DNA of 15,292 nucleotides, from the NCBI GenBank assembly GCA_964563585.1, contig CAZLXG010000052.1, positions 1 to 15,292 of the forward strand, given 5' to 3'. The stretch is from CAZLXG01 sp964563585 (GTDB lineage Bacteria > Bacteroidota > Bacteroidia > Flavobacteriales > Flavobacteriaceae). This document shows, piece by piece, positions 6,745 through 13,931 of the stretch (position 1 is its first letter; every line of letters begins with the position of its first letter). The notes beneath the pieces are model-generated. The model was not told where the DNA came from and did no database searches. It saw nothing but the letters and a program-made list of their open reading frames with translations. The position numbers were made by a program, and so were the translations under genes.

Positions 6745-7610
6745 TATAAGTTAAACTTGTAACCAATGGTGAAATTAACTGGAAAGTTACTATTATTATC
6801 TATTAATAATGCAAACAATTTGTTGTAAGCTAAAGTTATAAAACTACAATCACTAATTTTTATATCAGCTCCTAAGCCAAAGATAAGCGGTATTTTAAAT
6901 GTTGAATTTTTAACAACTTCTGTAGTTGTACTTGTTAATTCTACTGTATTTTTTGAAAAGGTAAGAGTTGCAAATTGAACATTTCCATAAATATTGAAAG
7001 AAGATTTATTAATAAACCGATACCGATAACCCAAGGCTAATTGTGTAGACGAGTATTTAAAATCATCATGATCTAAAGCGTGTTCAACACTAAAAAAACC
7101 AGCATGTTTTGTTATTTCATCAGATGAAATAAATTCTAATTCAGATCCAAAGAAAGGAACTGTTATATTACCAAAATTTAATATAAAAGGTTGATTGGTT
7201 ATACCTCCATAAAATGCTAATCGTGTCTTTAAAGTTGTGTGTTTTTCGTTGTAAACCGAATTCCCAACCAATGTGTTATATGATTTAAAAAATACTTCAA
7301 AATCATGTAATGTAAAGTTTAAAGTATTAATTATATCATTTACATTTTTTGTTAAACTACGTAGCAATGATTTATACTCTTCCTGATACTTATTATTTGT
7401 GCCTTTAGAATTTAAAAGCTCTAAAATTGTGCCATCACTAGTTTTTACAAAGTAATGGTATTGTTTGCTTGTAATGTTCCAAAGTAAATCTAATTCGCCT
7501 TCAACTTCAGTTTTAAGTTCGTAGGTTTTTCCATTAATATCGTATTGTTGTTGTGCAGTTGCAGAAAATGAAAATAAAGTAAGCGCAAGTAAAAGAATAA
7601 CATTTTTCAT
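6744..7610 (-). CDS. Secreted protein, probably outer-membrane beta-barrel
   Basis: A 288-aa hypothetical protein. The first 20 residues are a signal peptide (hydrophobic V-I-L-L-L-A-L-T-L-F, cleavage around A-T-A|Q). Residues 21-115 form a soluble-looking N-terminal part, and from about 125 to the end alternating aromatic/hydrophobic strands appear, finishing F-T-I-G-Y-K-F-N-L, a typical barrel C-terminus. No catalytic motif is recognised. It lies 53 bases downstream of the glycosyltransferase gene and overlaps the BaxI_1 gene by one base. The gap upstream has no clear promoter but does contain the palindrome AGTAAATTTACT at 7634-7645. Barrel assignment is by pattern only. Confidence 0.7.
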   Translation of the reverse strand: MKNVILLLALTLFSFSATAQQQYDINGKTYELKTEVEGELDLLWNITSKQYHYFVKTSDGTILELLNSKGTNNKYQEEYKSLLRSLTKNVNDIINTLNFTLHDFEVFFKSYNTLVGNSVYNEKHTTLKTRLAFYGGITNQPFILNFGNITVPFFGSELEFISSDEITKHAGFFSVEHALDHDDFKYSSTQLALGYRYRFINKSSFNIYGNVQFATLTFSKNTVELTSTTTEVVKNSTFKIPLIFGLGADIKISDCSFITLAYNKLFALLIDNNSNFPVNFTIGYKFNL

Positions 7611-7663
7611 GATACTTAAGATTTTGGGTTATAAGTAAATTTACTAAAAATAAATGAGATGCA

Positions 7664-8788
7664 TTATTTTTTAAAGACTCTGCCTTTCCATTTGTAAGTT
7701 TTAAAAGCAGATAAAAAGGCTATGTAAATACTGAAAAAGGGGTAAAGTAAAAACCCTAACATATAACTTTTTAAACTACTTTTTTGATTGAAAAATGCAG
7801 CGGATTGATATATTAAAAGTAAATCAATATTGAATTTGATAAGCAAAATATATATCCAAATTTTAAAACTAAATACATCTATTGTTGAAAGCAAAAGTGC
7901 GGAAATAACTAAAGCATTCATAAGTAACACTACAAGTCCTGTAAACTTACCAAACCAATTATTGTATGCACTTGCTTTTGCAGCCCAACGTATACGTTGT
8001 GATATTAACGAACCCCAACTAGATTGAGATTTTGTTATAACAATAGCTTGCTCACATTTTAAATAATGAATAGAATTTGGATACTTTTTTACTACTTTTT
8101 CTAACAGAAAAATATCGTCTCCGCTAGCTATATTTGTGTTGCCTTCAAAACCATTTAATTCTATAAATAATGTTTTTTGATATGCGAAATTTGCACCATT
8201 GCATAAAAAAGGTTTCTGTATACCAAAACCGCCAATAGTTGCTCCTTGTAAACTTAAAATATCGAGTAATTGAAAATTATTTAAAAACATGTTTTTACTT
8301 GAATAGGCAACAGGTGCAACAATACATTTACTAATGTTTTTTTGTATGAATTCATCAAAACTATTTAGCCAATTTTTAGGTAAAATACAATCTGCATCGG
8401 TTGTAATAATCCATTCGTGTTTTGCTTTGTTTATTGCTGAAGTTATAGCGTCTTTTTTAGGTGAATTAGTTGTTCTGTTATTAGAAATTACTTTGATGTC
8501 ATATTTTACGCTAGAAAGAAATTTCATAATCAATTCTACCGAATTATCTTCAGAAGCATCATCAACTAAAATAATTTCAAAAAGATGTTTTGGGTATTTT
8601 AATGAAGCAATCGATTTTAGTAAATCTGGTAAATTTTCACTTTCATTTCTAAAAGGAATAATAACTGAAAATGTTGTTTTTGAAGGTGTGTTTTTTAATG
8701 AGAAGGTCTTTATTTTATTAAACCCAAAAACAAAACTTCCTATTAATAGCAAGTAAATTAGTGTTATAATGATGCTAATTAAAATCAT
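7664..8788 (-). CDS. Membrane-associated family 2 glycosyltransferase
   Basis: A 374-aa inverting glycosyltransferase (GT2, GT-A fold). An N-terminal helix (about 3-23) is followed by the catalytic domain: F-S-V-I-I-P-F-R-N-E (40-49), L-V-D-D-A-S with D76-D77 binding the nucleotide sugar, the metal-binding D131-A-D133, the G-D-D (223-225) near the acceptor base, and Q-R-I-R-W (264-268). Three further helices close the protein, so the active site faces the cytoplasm. All GT2 key residues are present. It begins two bases after the flippase-like gene ends, and this pairing suggests a lipid-linked or envelope glycan task. Sugar and acceptor cannot be told from sequence. Confidence 0.9.
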   Translation of the reverse strand: MILISIIITLIYLLLIGSFVFGFNKIKTFSLKNTPSKTTFSVIIPFRNESENLPDLLKSIASLKYPKHLFEIILVDDASEDNSVELIMKFLSSVKYDIKVISNNRTTNSPKKDAITSAINKAKHEWIITTDADCILPKNWLNSFDEFIQKNISKCIVAPVAYSSKNMFLNNFQLLDILSLQGATIGGFGIQKPFLCNGANFAYQKTLFIELNGFEGNTNIASGDDIFLLEKVVKKYPNSIHYLKCEQAIVITKSQSSWGSLISQRIRWAAKASAYNNWFGKFTGLVVLLMNALVISALLLSTIDVFSFKIWIYILLIKFNIDLLLIYQSAAFFNQKSSLKSYMLGFLLYPFFSIYIAFLSAFKTYKWKGRVFKK

Positions 8789-8790
8789 AG

Positions 8791-9759
8791 TTAATCAGTT
8801 TCTTTTGGAAAATTAAAATTGAGCACATAAAAGCTGCCAAACAAACTTGGTAATACAAAATTGAGCAACCACATAATGGTAACAATGCTTAAAATAGTTA
8901 ATTCGTTAACACCAATAAACGTAAATAAATAAATGGCGACACTACCTTTTATTATGACATCAAAAATAAAAATGGATGGAATTATTGAAGCTAATAAATA
9001 CATAAATGTAATAATTATCATAGCATTTAAATAGTTAATATTAACTCCAAAAATATGAAGTAAATAATAAAATTGAAACGAGAAAATAGTGTATCGTAAT
9101 AACGATAAAACGAAACCGTATGCTATCGTTACTCTTGAGAAATTTAAGACAAAGTTCTTAATTTTTTCTAACGAGAATCCTTTAATTGTGAATTTGCTTT
9201 TTCGTATTCCAAAGCCTATTAAAATAACAGTCATTAAACCAAGCATAGCTATTCTTGCCAATTTGTAATAATTTATATTTATATCGTATTCTGAAACAAA
9301 AAACCTAAAACCAATAATACCTAAAATCACCGTAACTACCATTTGTAATAAATTACCAAGTAAGTTAATAAGCATGATGCGTTTTCTAAAGGAACTTAAG
9401 TAATAAATTGCTTTTGCTCCATATTCACCAATTCGGTTAGGTGTAAATAATGATGCAGTTAATGAACCTAAAGTTTGTTCGGTTGCACTTTTAAATGATA
9501 TTTTCTTAGTGTAACTTACTAGTTTTTGCCATTTTAAAATTTCCAAAAACCAGTTAAAAATAGATAAAAACACTAAAAACACGATATTTTTAGGTGAAAA
9601 AATGTTGTTTTTGGTCAAAAAGGCAACAAAAACAGAAAAACTTAAATCGGCGTTATTTGTTAGTTTTTGATAAATGAAATAAAAAGCACCAACAACTATA
9701 CTTAACTTAATAAGCACAAAAAAGAATTGTTTAGTTTTGTATGGTAATGCGTTAGTCAT
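8791..9759 (-). CDS. Flippase-like membrane protein (lysylphosphatidylglycerol synthase TM / UPF0104 family)
   Basis: A 322-aa polytopic protein with about eight membrane helices, recognised as the YbhN/UPF0104-like family that also forms the membrane half of MprF. Supporting stretches are the amphipathic T-P-N-R-I-G-E-Y-G-A-K-A-I (about 105-117) and the helix arrangement. No catalytic GNAT-like domain of MprF is attached, so it does not itself aminoacylate lipids. It is the first gene of the minus-strand run, two bases ahead of the GT2 gene. A role in translocating or supplying a lipid-linked glycosyl intermediate to that enzyme is a reasonable inference. Its start is only 32 bases from the divergent barrel gene. 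Confidence 0.8.
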   Translation of the reverse strand: MTNALPYKTKQFFFVLIKLSIVVGAFYFIYQKLTNNADLSFSVFVAFLTKNNIFSPKNIVFLVFLSIFNWFLEILKWQKLVSYTKKISFKSATEQTLGSLTASLFTPNRIGEYGAKAIYYLSSFRKRIMLINLLGNLLQMVVTVILGIIGFRFFVSEYDININYYKLARIAMLGLMTVILIGFGIRKSKFTIKGFSLEKIKNFVLNFSRVTIAYGFVLSLLRYTIFSFQFYYLLHIFGVNINYLNAMIIITFMYLLASIIPSIFIFDVIIKGSVAIYLFTFIGVNELTILSIVTIMWLLNFVLPSLFGSFYVLNFNFPKETD

Positions 9760-9791
9760 TTAATATTTGCAAATTAAACCAATATTATTGT

Positions 9792-10436
9792 ATGCTTCTC
9801 AATTTTAAAGTTTTTAAGAATACATTGTTTGCAATAATTTTTGTTGCGTTCGGAACTTTCGGATTTGCTCAAGGAAATACAAGTACAATTAAAGCACATA
9901 TAGCGTTAGGTGTAAATAGTCCATCTTCAGGCGGGTTTGTGACTAATTTTGAAGGAAAATCAATTAATTTACCAACCGTTAATTTAGGTGTTCAGTATAT
10001 GTTTAAACAAAAATTTGGTGCAAAGTTAGATTTTGGTTTTAATCGTATTTCAAATGTAAATAACACACCAGAGTTTAAACTTAATTATTCGCGTATAAAT
10101 ATTCAAGCTGTTTATGATGTTTCACAAATTGTTAATGTGTCTCAACAAGTTGGAATTTTCCCTCATGCAGGATTAGGTTATTCTATGATAAAACCATTAG
10201 GGAATTTTCCTCAAAATAAAACCTCGTTTTTAAATGCTATGGGAGGAATGGAATTTCATTATGGAATTTCAGATAAACTTTCTCTGTATTTAGATGCATC
10301 ATATATTTTAGGACTTAGTAAAGATTTTGACCCAGTTTTTGATGGATTTGGATCGTTTAATGGAAATTTATTAACTGTAACTATTGGAGTATCAATATCG
10401 CTTAGCGGTTGTTATTATTGTGAACAGAATGACTAA
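9792..10436 (+). CDS. Porin-like outer-membrane beta-barrel protein
   Basis: A 214-aa protein with signal peptide (F-K-N-T-L-F-A-I-I-F-V-A-F-G-T-F-G-F-A, cleavage before Q). The mature part has alternating strands rich in Gly, Asn, Phe and Tyr, such as V-N-L-G-V-Q-Y-M-F, A-K-L-D-F-G-F and F-P-H-A-G-L-G-Y-S, consistent with an eight-strand OmpA/OmpX-like barrel. Instead of ending in an aromatic residue, it extends past the last strand by a short tail, S-G-C-Y-Y-C-E-Q-N-D, whose coding bases overlap the start of ruvC by 8. The start at 9792 gives the best signal peptide. Function is unknown; it is the first gene of the ruvC-hemW run. Confidence 0.78.
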   Translation: MLLNFKVFKNTLFAIIFVAFGTFGFAQGNTSTIKAHIALGVNSPSSGGFVTNFEGKSINLPTVNLGVQYMFKQKFGAKLDFGFNRISNVNNTPEFKLNYSRINIQAVYDVSQIVNVSQQVGIFPHAGLGYSMIKPLGNFPQNKTSFLNAMGGMEFHYGISDKLSLYLDASYILGLSKDFDPVFDGFGSFNGNLLTVTIGVSISLSGCYYCEQND

Positions 10437-10983
10437 AGAAAAAATTATTTTAGGAATTGACCCAGGAACAACCATTATGGGTTTTGGGCTTATAAAAGTG
10501 GTTGGAAAAAACATGCAGTTTATTCAAATGAATGAATTGAATTTAAAAAAGTACGATGACCATTATTTAAAGTTGAAACTTATTTTTGAGCGAACCATTG
10601 AACTTATCGACACGCACAAGCCAGATGAAATTGCTATTGAAGCACCGTTTTTTGGTAAGAATGTACAAAGTATGCTTAAGTTAGGTAGGGCGCAAGGAGT
10701 TGCCATGGCAGCAGGTTTAAGTCGAGAAATACCTATTACAGAATATCTTCCTAAAAAAATAAAAATGGCAATTACTGGTAGCGGTAATGCGAGTAAAGAA
10801 CAAGTTGCTAAAATGCTGAAAAGCTTGTTGGATTTAAAAATATTGCCTAAAAATTTAGATGCTACCGATGGTTTAGCAGCTGCGGTTTGTCATTTCTATA
10901 ATTCTGGAAGAGTAACTGTCGGTAAAAGTTATACAGGATGGAGTGCTTTTGTAAAGCAGAATGAAGATAGAGTTAAGAAATAA
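10429..10983 (+). CDS. ruvC: Crossover junction endodeoxyribonuclease RuvC
   Basis: Holliday-junction resolvase that cuts four-way junctions together with RuvAB during recombinational repair. The start is set at ATG 10429, giving 184 aa beginning M-T-K-E-K-I-I-L-G-I-D-P-G-T-T, which matches the family start; an upstream ATG at 10384 would add 15 non-family residues inside the barrel gene. The four catalytic acids are visible: D11, E71 (A-I-E-A-P-F-F), and D144/D147 (L-D-A-T-D-G-L-A-A-A). It overlaps the preceding gene by 8 bases and is followed after 4 bases by the DUF3667 gene. Length, motif order and spacing are all normal. Its pairing with hemW nearby is common in this group as far as I recall. 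Confidence 0.95.
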   Translation: MTKEKIILGIDPGTTIMGFGLIKVVGKNMQFIQMNELNLKKYDDHYLKLKLIFERTIELIDTHKPDEIAIEAPFFGKNVQSMLKLGRAQGVAMAAGLSREIPITEYLPKKIKMAITGSGNASKEQVAKMLKSLLDLKILPKNLDATDGLAAAVCHFYNSGRVTVGKSYTGWSAFVKQNEDRVKK

Positions 10984-10987
10984 CTAA

Positions 10988-11722
10988 ATGGATGTAATCT
11001 GCAGGAATTGTGAGTCAGCTATAAAAGGAAATTATTGTAATAATTGCGGACAGCGTACATCTATCAATAAAGTTACTTTTAAAGAAACGTTTCAAGATTT
11101 TATGGATGCTGTTTTTTCGGTAAGCTCTCCATTATTACTTACTCTAAAATTACTTATCGTAAACCCAGGAAAACTATTCAGAGAATATTTAAACGGAAAA
11201 AGAAAAGCGTATTATAAACCAGTTCCGTTTTTTGTCTTAACTACTATAATTTATATGCTTATAAGGGCATTTTTAAATTACAATCCAATGGAAAGTATAG
11301 TAGCAATAGAAAGCACAAAAACGAGTCAGAACTTGGTTAATAGCGCTGCAATTTATATGGCGAAAAATATAAATAGTATTCTTTTTACTTTTGTTTTATC
11401 CTTTGCTTTAGTGGTCAAATCATTCTTTTTTAAAAAGTATAGATTTGCTGAATATCTTGCTGTTTCGTTTTATATTATTGGGTTTTATATGGTTATTACA
11501 ACGGTGTTAATTTTTGGTTTACAATATGTTAGTGAGCAATATAAAATGATGCCTTTTATATTTATGTTCTTTTATGTGGTTTACGCATTGACTTCATTGT
11601 TTCAAAAGAAAAGCATATTCATTATTATCAAAATCATTCTTTTATATTTTATCTCTTTAATCTTATATATAATACTGGGTTATGGTCTGTCTTTATTTAT
11701 TGTTTGGATGAAAACTATATAA
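10988..11722 (+). CDS. DUF3667 membrane protein with N-terminal zinc ribbon
   Basis: A 244-aa protein. The first 23 residues form a compact zinc ribbon, C5-x2-C8 ... C17-x2-C20-G-Q-R, followed by F-K-E-T-F-Q-D-F and a stretch with N-P-G-K-L-F-R-E-Y-L-N-G-K-R (about 59-72), the signature of DUF3667. About five hydrophobic helices follow (roughly 80-96, 121-140, 154-175, 182-198 and 207-240). The family has no known function. Its stop overlaps the hemW start by one base (TAATG), so translation is probably coupled. Identification is by motif; confidence in function is nil. Confidence 0.85.
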   Translation: MDVICRNCESAIKGNYCNNCGQRTSINKVTFKETFQDFMDAVFSVSSPLLLTLKLLIVNPGKLFREYLNGKRKAYYKPVPFFVLTTIIYMLIRAFLNYNPMESIVAIESTKTSQNLVNSAAIYMAKNINSILFTFVLSFALVVKSFFFKKYRFAEYLAVSFYIIGFYMVITTVLIFGLQYVSEQYKMMPFIFMFFYVVYALTSLFQKKSIFIIIKIILLYFISLILYIILGYGLSLFIVWMKTI

Positions 11723-12909
11723 TGGCAGGAATTTATATACACATACCATTCTGTAAACAAGCATGTTATTATTGCGATTTTCATTTTTCAACATCATTTA
11801 AAAAAAAAGATGAGCTTATTCAAGCACTTATAAAAGAGTTAGAATTACGAAAAGAAGAACTCGAAAATCAAATTATTGAAACCATTTATTTTGGTGGAGG
11901 AACTCCAAGTTTGTTGACTAACAATGAATTGAAGCTAATTCTTGATTCAGTTTACAAATATTATAATGTTTCAGAAAATCCAGAAATTACTCTCGAAGCA
12001 AATCCAGACGATTTAATGCCTGTTCAAGCGCAGTCTAGAACTGTTTTTGAAGAATATAAATCTATAGGAATCAATAGGCTAAGTATTGGTGTTCAGTCTT
12101 TTTTTGAAGACGATTTGCAAAGTATGAATCGGGCACATTCATCAAATGAAGCTAAAGAATGTTTGTCTGTTGCGACTCAACATTTTGATAATATTACAAT
12201 CGATTTAATTTACGGTATTCCAAATATGAGTTTGGATAAATGGAATAAAAATCTAGAAATAGCTTTTAGTTTTGGTGTGAATCATATTTCAAGTTATGCT
12301 TTAACCGTAGAGTTAAAAACTGCATTAGATACGTTTATAAAAAAAGGAACATATCCACCAATTGATGAAAATTTAGCGTTGCAACATTTTAATTGTTTGG
12401 TATTAGAAACAGAGAAACAAGGTTTTGTGCATTACGAAATTTCGAACTTCGGGAAACCTAATTATTTCTCAAAACATAATACGAGCTATTGGCAAGGGAA
12501 AACGTATATAGGTATTGGTCCGTCGGCACATTCATTTAACAAAACACAGCGTAGTTGGAATATTTCAAACAACACAAAATATATACAGTCAATAGAAAAT
12601 AATATATTGCCTAATACAATCGAAAATTTATCTAAACAAGATCAGTTTAACGAATATATTATGACAGGGCTTAGAACCATTTGGGGAGTTTCGTTTGAGA
12701 AAATTGAAAGGGAATTTGGAAAAGACTGTTTACTTCATTTGAAATCTTCATCAGAAAAGTATATAAATAAGGGTTTGTTAGTCATTTCGAACGAAAGTGA
12801 GAAATCACATAATCATTGTCACACTAAGCGCAGTCGAAGTGTTTTAACAACAACCAAAAAAGGAAAATTTTTAGTTGACGGAATTGCTTCGGAACTCTTT
12901 ATGATTTAA
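11722..12909 (+). CDS. hemW: HemW (radical SAM heme chaperone), with in-frame repeat near 3' end
   Basis: Radical SAM protein of the HemN/HemW group, often misnamed coproporphyrinogen III oxidase; characterised HemW proteins bind heme and hand it to target proteins. Start ATG 11722 gives 395 aa beginning M-A-G-I-Y-I-H-I-P-F-C; an earlier ATG at 11704 would add six residues inside DUF3667. The cluster motif is C11-x3-C15-x2-C18-D-F, lacking the extra Cys of true HemN. Then come G-G-G-T-P-S (SAM region), E-A-N-P-D-D, R-L-S-I-G-V-Q-S-F, D-L-I-Y-G-I-P and Y-E-I-S-N-F. The C-terminal winged-helix domain is present, but between G-L-L-V and K-K-G-K-F-L it holds about 20 extra, basic and His/Ser-rich residues (about 354-374) encoded by a palindromic repeat. 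The frame is kept and the ending D-G-I-A-S-E-L-F-M-I is normal, so the protein is probably functional. Confidence 0.92.
   Translation: MAGIYIHIPFCKQACYYCDFHFSTSFKKKDELIQALIKELELRKEELENQIIETIYFGGGTPSLLTNNELKLILDSVYKYYNVSENPEITLEANPDDLMPVQAQSRTVFEEYKSIGINRLSIGVQSFFEDDLQSMNRAHSSNEAKECLSVATQHFDNITIDLIYGIPNMSLDKWNKNLEIAFSFGVNHISSYALTVELKTALDTFIKKGTYPPIDENLALQHFNCLVLETEKQGFVHYEISNFGKPNYFSKHNTSYWQGKTYIGIGPSAHSFNKTQRSWNISNNTKYIQSIENNILPNTIENLSKQDQFNEYIMTGLRTIWGVSFEKIEREFGKDCLLHLKSSSEKYINKGLLVISNESEKSHNHCHTKRSRSVLTTTKKGKFLVDGIASELFMI
12781..12842 (+). repeat. Dispersed palindromic repeat inserted in frame within hemW
   Basis: About 61 bases with two hairpin-like halves: ATTTC ... GAAAT (arms 12784-12788 and 12801-12805) and ACACT ... 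AGTGT (12821-12825 and 12838-12842). The second encloses the GC-rich core GCGCAGTCGA, unlike the AT-rich surroundings. The pattern GTCATTTCGA...GAAATC plus TGTCACACT-AGCGCAGTCGAAGTG resembles short intergenic repeats I know from memory in many flavobacterial genomes. Here the element is translated as part of HemW in an open frame. No second copy is seen in this window. Confidence 0.65.
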
Positions 12910-12910
12910 G

Positions 12911-12918
12911 TATATTTG
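12911..12918 (+). promoter_or_regulatory. Possible -7 element (TATATTTG) just before the cyclase-family gene
   Basis: Exact TAnnTTTG match directly after the hemW stop. The nearest upstream TTG (12884-12886) is 24 bases away, one more than the usual spacing. Transcription would start around 12923, practically at the ATG at 12922, so an mRNA from it would be leaderless or need a later start. It may be fortuitous, since the gene is probably also transcribed from upstream. Confidence 0.3.
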
Positions 12919-12921
12919 AAT

Positions 12922-13671
12922 ATGCTAGCAACAATTCAACATAATTCCAAAAAACATAAAATAGATTTATCAAAACCTATTGATATTTCAATACCATTAA
13001 GTGCTTCAAAAAGCAATGTAAATGCATGGTATGTTGATACACCTATAATTGAACCTGTAAAATCTGATGGTCAAGTTGTAAGTGTTAAAGATGGTGCTTG
13101 TGTTAATTTTAATAATATTTCGTTTAATCCGCATGCACATGGAACACATACCGAATGCGTAGGACATATTACTGAAAAAGTACATTCTATAAACCAGAAT
13201 TTAAAACAGTTTTTCTTTTTTGCTGAAGTAATTACTGTTGCGCCAGAAAAGTTGAATGGCGATTTTGTGATTTCAAAAAAGCAATTGCAATTTGCAATTG
13301 GTAATAAAAAACGAGATGCTATAATTATAAGAACGATACCAAACACAAAAGAGAAATTAACGAAGCAATATTCGAATACAAATCCGCCATATTTATTAGA
13401 AGATGCCGCCATTTATTTACGAAAAAAAGAAGTAAAACATTTGCTTATAGATTTACCAAGTGTTGACAAAGAAAAGGATGAATGTGAATTATTAGCACAT
13501 AATGCATTTTGGAATACCAAAGGAAAATTACGATTGGATGCCACTATTACTGAGTTTATTTATGTGCCAAATAATGTAGAAGATGGCAGTTGTTTTTTAA
13601 ACCTTCAAATTGCACCTTTTGAAAATGATGCAACACCAAGTAAACCAATTTTGTATAAAATAATTGAATGA
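12922..13671 (+). CDS. Cyclase-family (KynB-like) metal-dependent hydrolase
   Basis: A 249-aa protein of the putative cyclase/kynurenine formamidase-like fold. Start is placed at ATG 12922 (M-L-A-T-I-Q); a TTG at 12916 would add two residues. The metal-binding segment reads N-P-H-A-H-G-T-H-T-E-C-V-G-H (69-82). Classical members have H-x-G-T-H-x-D-x-P-x-H, so this is a variant with Glu for Asp and shifted histidines; it still offers enough ligands (H71, H73, H76, E78, H82). Further family features are L-L-I-D-L-P-S-V-D-K (about 172-181) and H-N-A-F-W (about 193-197). It follows hemW by 12 bases and its stop overlaps the next gene by 4 bases (ATGA). The substrate is unknown; a formamidase or lactone/amide hydrolase is possible. 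Confidence 0.85.
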   Translation: MLATIQHNSKKHKIDLSKPIDISIPLSASKSNVNAWYVDTPIIEPVKSDGQVVSVKDGACVNFNNISFNPHAHGTHTECVGHITEKVHSINQNLKQFFFFAEVITVAPEKLNGDFVISKKQLQFAIGNKKRDAIIIRTIPNTKEKLTKQYSNTNPPYLLEDAAIYLRKKEVKHLLIDLPSVDKEKDECELLAHNAFWNTKGKLRLDATITEFIYVPNNVEDGSCFLNLQIAPFENDATPSKPILYKIIE

Positions 13672-13931
13672 AATCAAATTATGACATAATTAAACTAGTA
13701 GTATATTTCATTGGTTTTGGTTTAACTATATTTTCAATTGTTAAATTTGGACTAGTTGATAGCCATACACCACCATTAGGATTTGTAATACCTGTTTTGT
13801 TTCTGTTCTTAGGAATGTTCTGGGCTCTAATAGGTTTTGTGGTTGCTTATTTTTTTAGATCTGTGTCTATAAACTATAAGAATCATCATATAGGAATTGG
13901 AGTAAAATTCATAATATTAATCTCTGGATGA
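13668..13931 (+). CDS. Small hypothetical membrane protein
   Basis: An 87-aa protein starting in the ATGA overlap with the cyclase-family gene and ending in another ATGA overlap with the MmcQ gene, so expression is clearly coupled to both. Two hydrophobic segments (about 8-28 and 38-64) are separated by a loop with D-S-H-T-P-P-L-G; a basic cytoplasmic-like tail, R-S-V-S-I-N-Y-K-N-H-H, follows. No family is recognised. The position in a conserved-looking operon and the coupled stops support it being real. Confidence 0.75.
   Translation: MKSNYDIIKLVVYFIGFGLTIFSIVKFGLVDSHTPPLGFVIPVLFLFLGMFWALIGFVVAYFFRSVSINYKNHHIGIGVKFIILISG

Noticed and set aside
7634..7645. Palindrome AGTAAATTTACT before the barrel-like gene
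   Set aside because: Perfect but very AT-rich, with no promoter element around it; not strong enough to call an operator.
8334..8756. 140-codon open frame on the plus strand
   Set aside because: It lies antisense to the GT2 gene, which has every catalytic motif; the translated frame has no recognisable domain.
10384..10428. Upstream ATG extending RuvC by 15 residues
   Set aside because: The extension lies inside the barrel gene and does not match the RuvC family start; ATG 10429 gives the standard length.
11704..11721. Upstream ATG extending HemW by six residues
   Set aside because: The family starts right at M-A-G-I-Y-I-H-I-P-F-C; ATG 11722 also forms the TAATG junction.
13071..13412. 113-codon open frame on the minus strand
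   Set aside because: Antisense within the cyclase-family gene; cysteine/phenylalanine-rich composition typical of a shadow frame.
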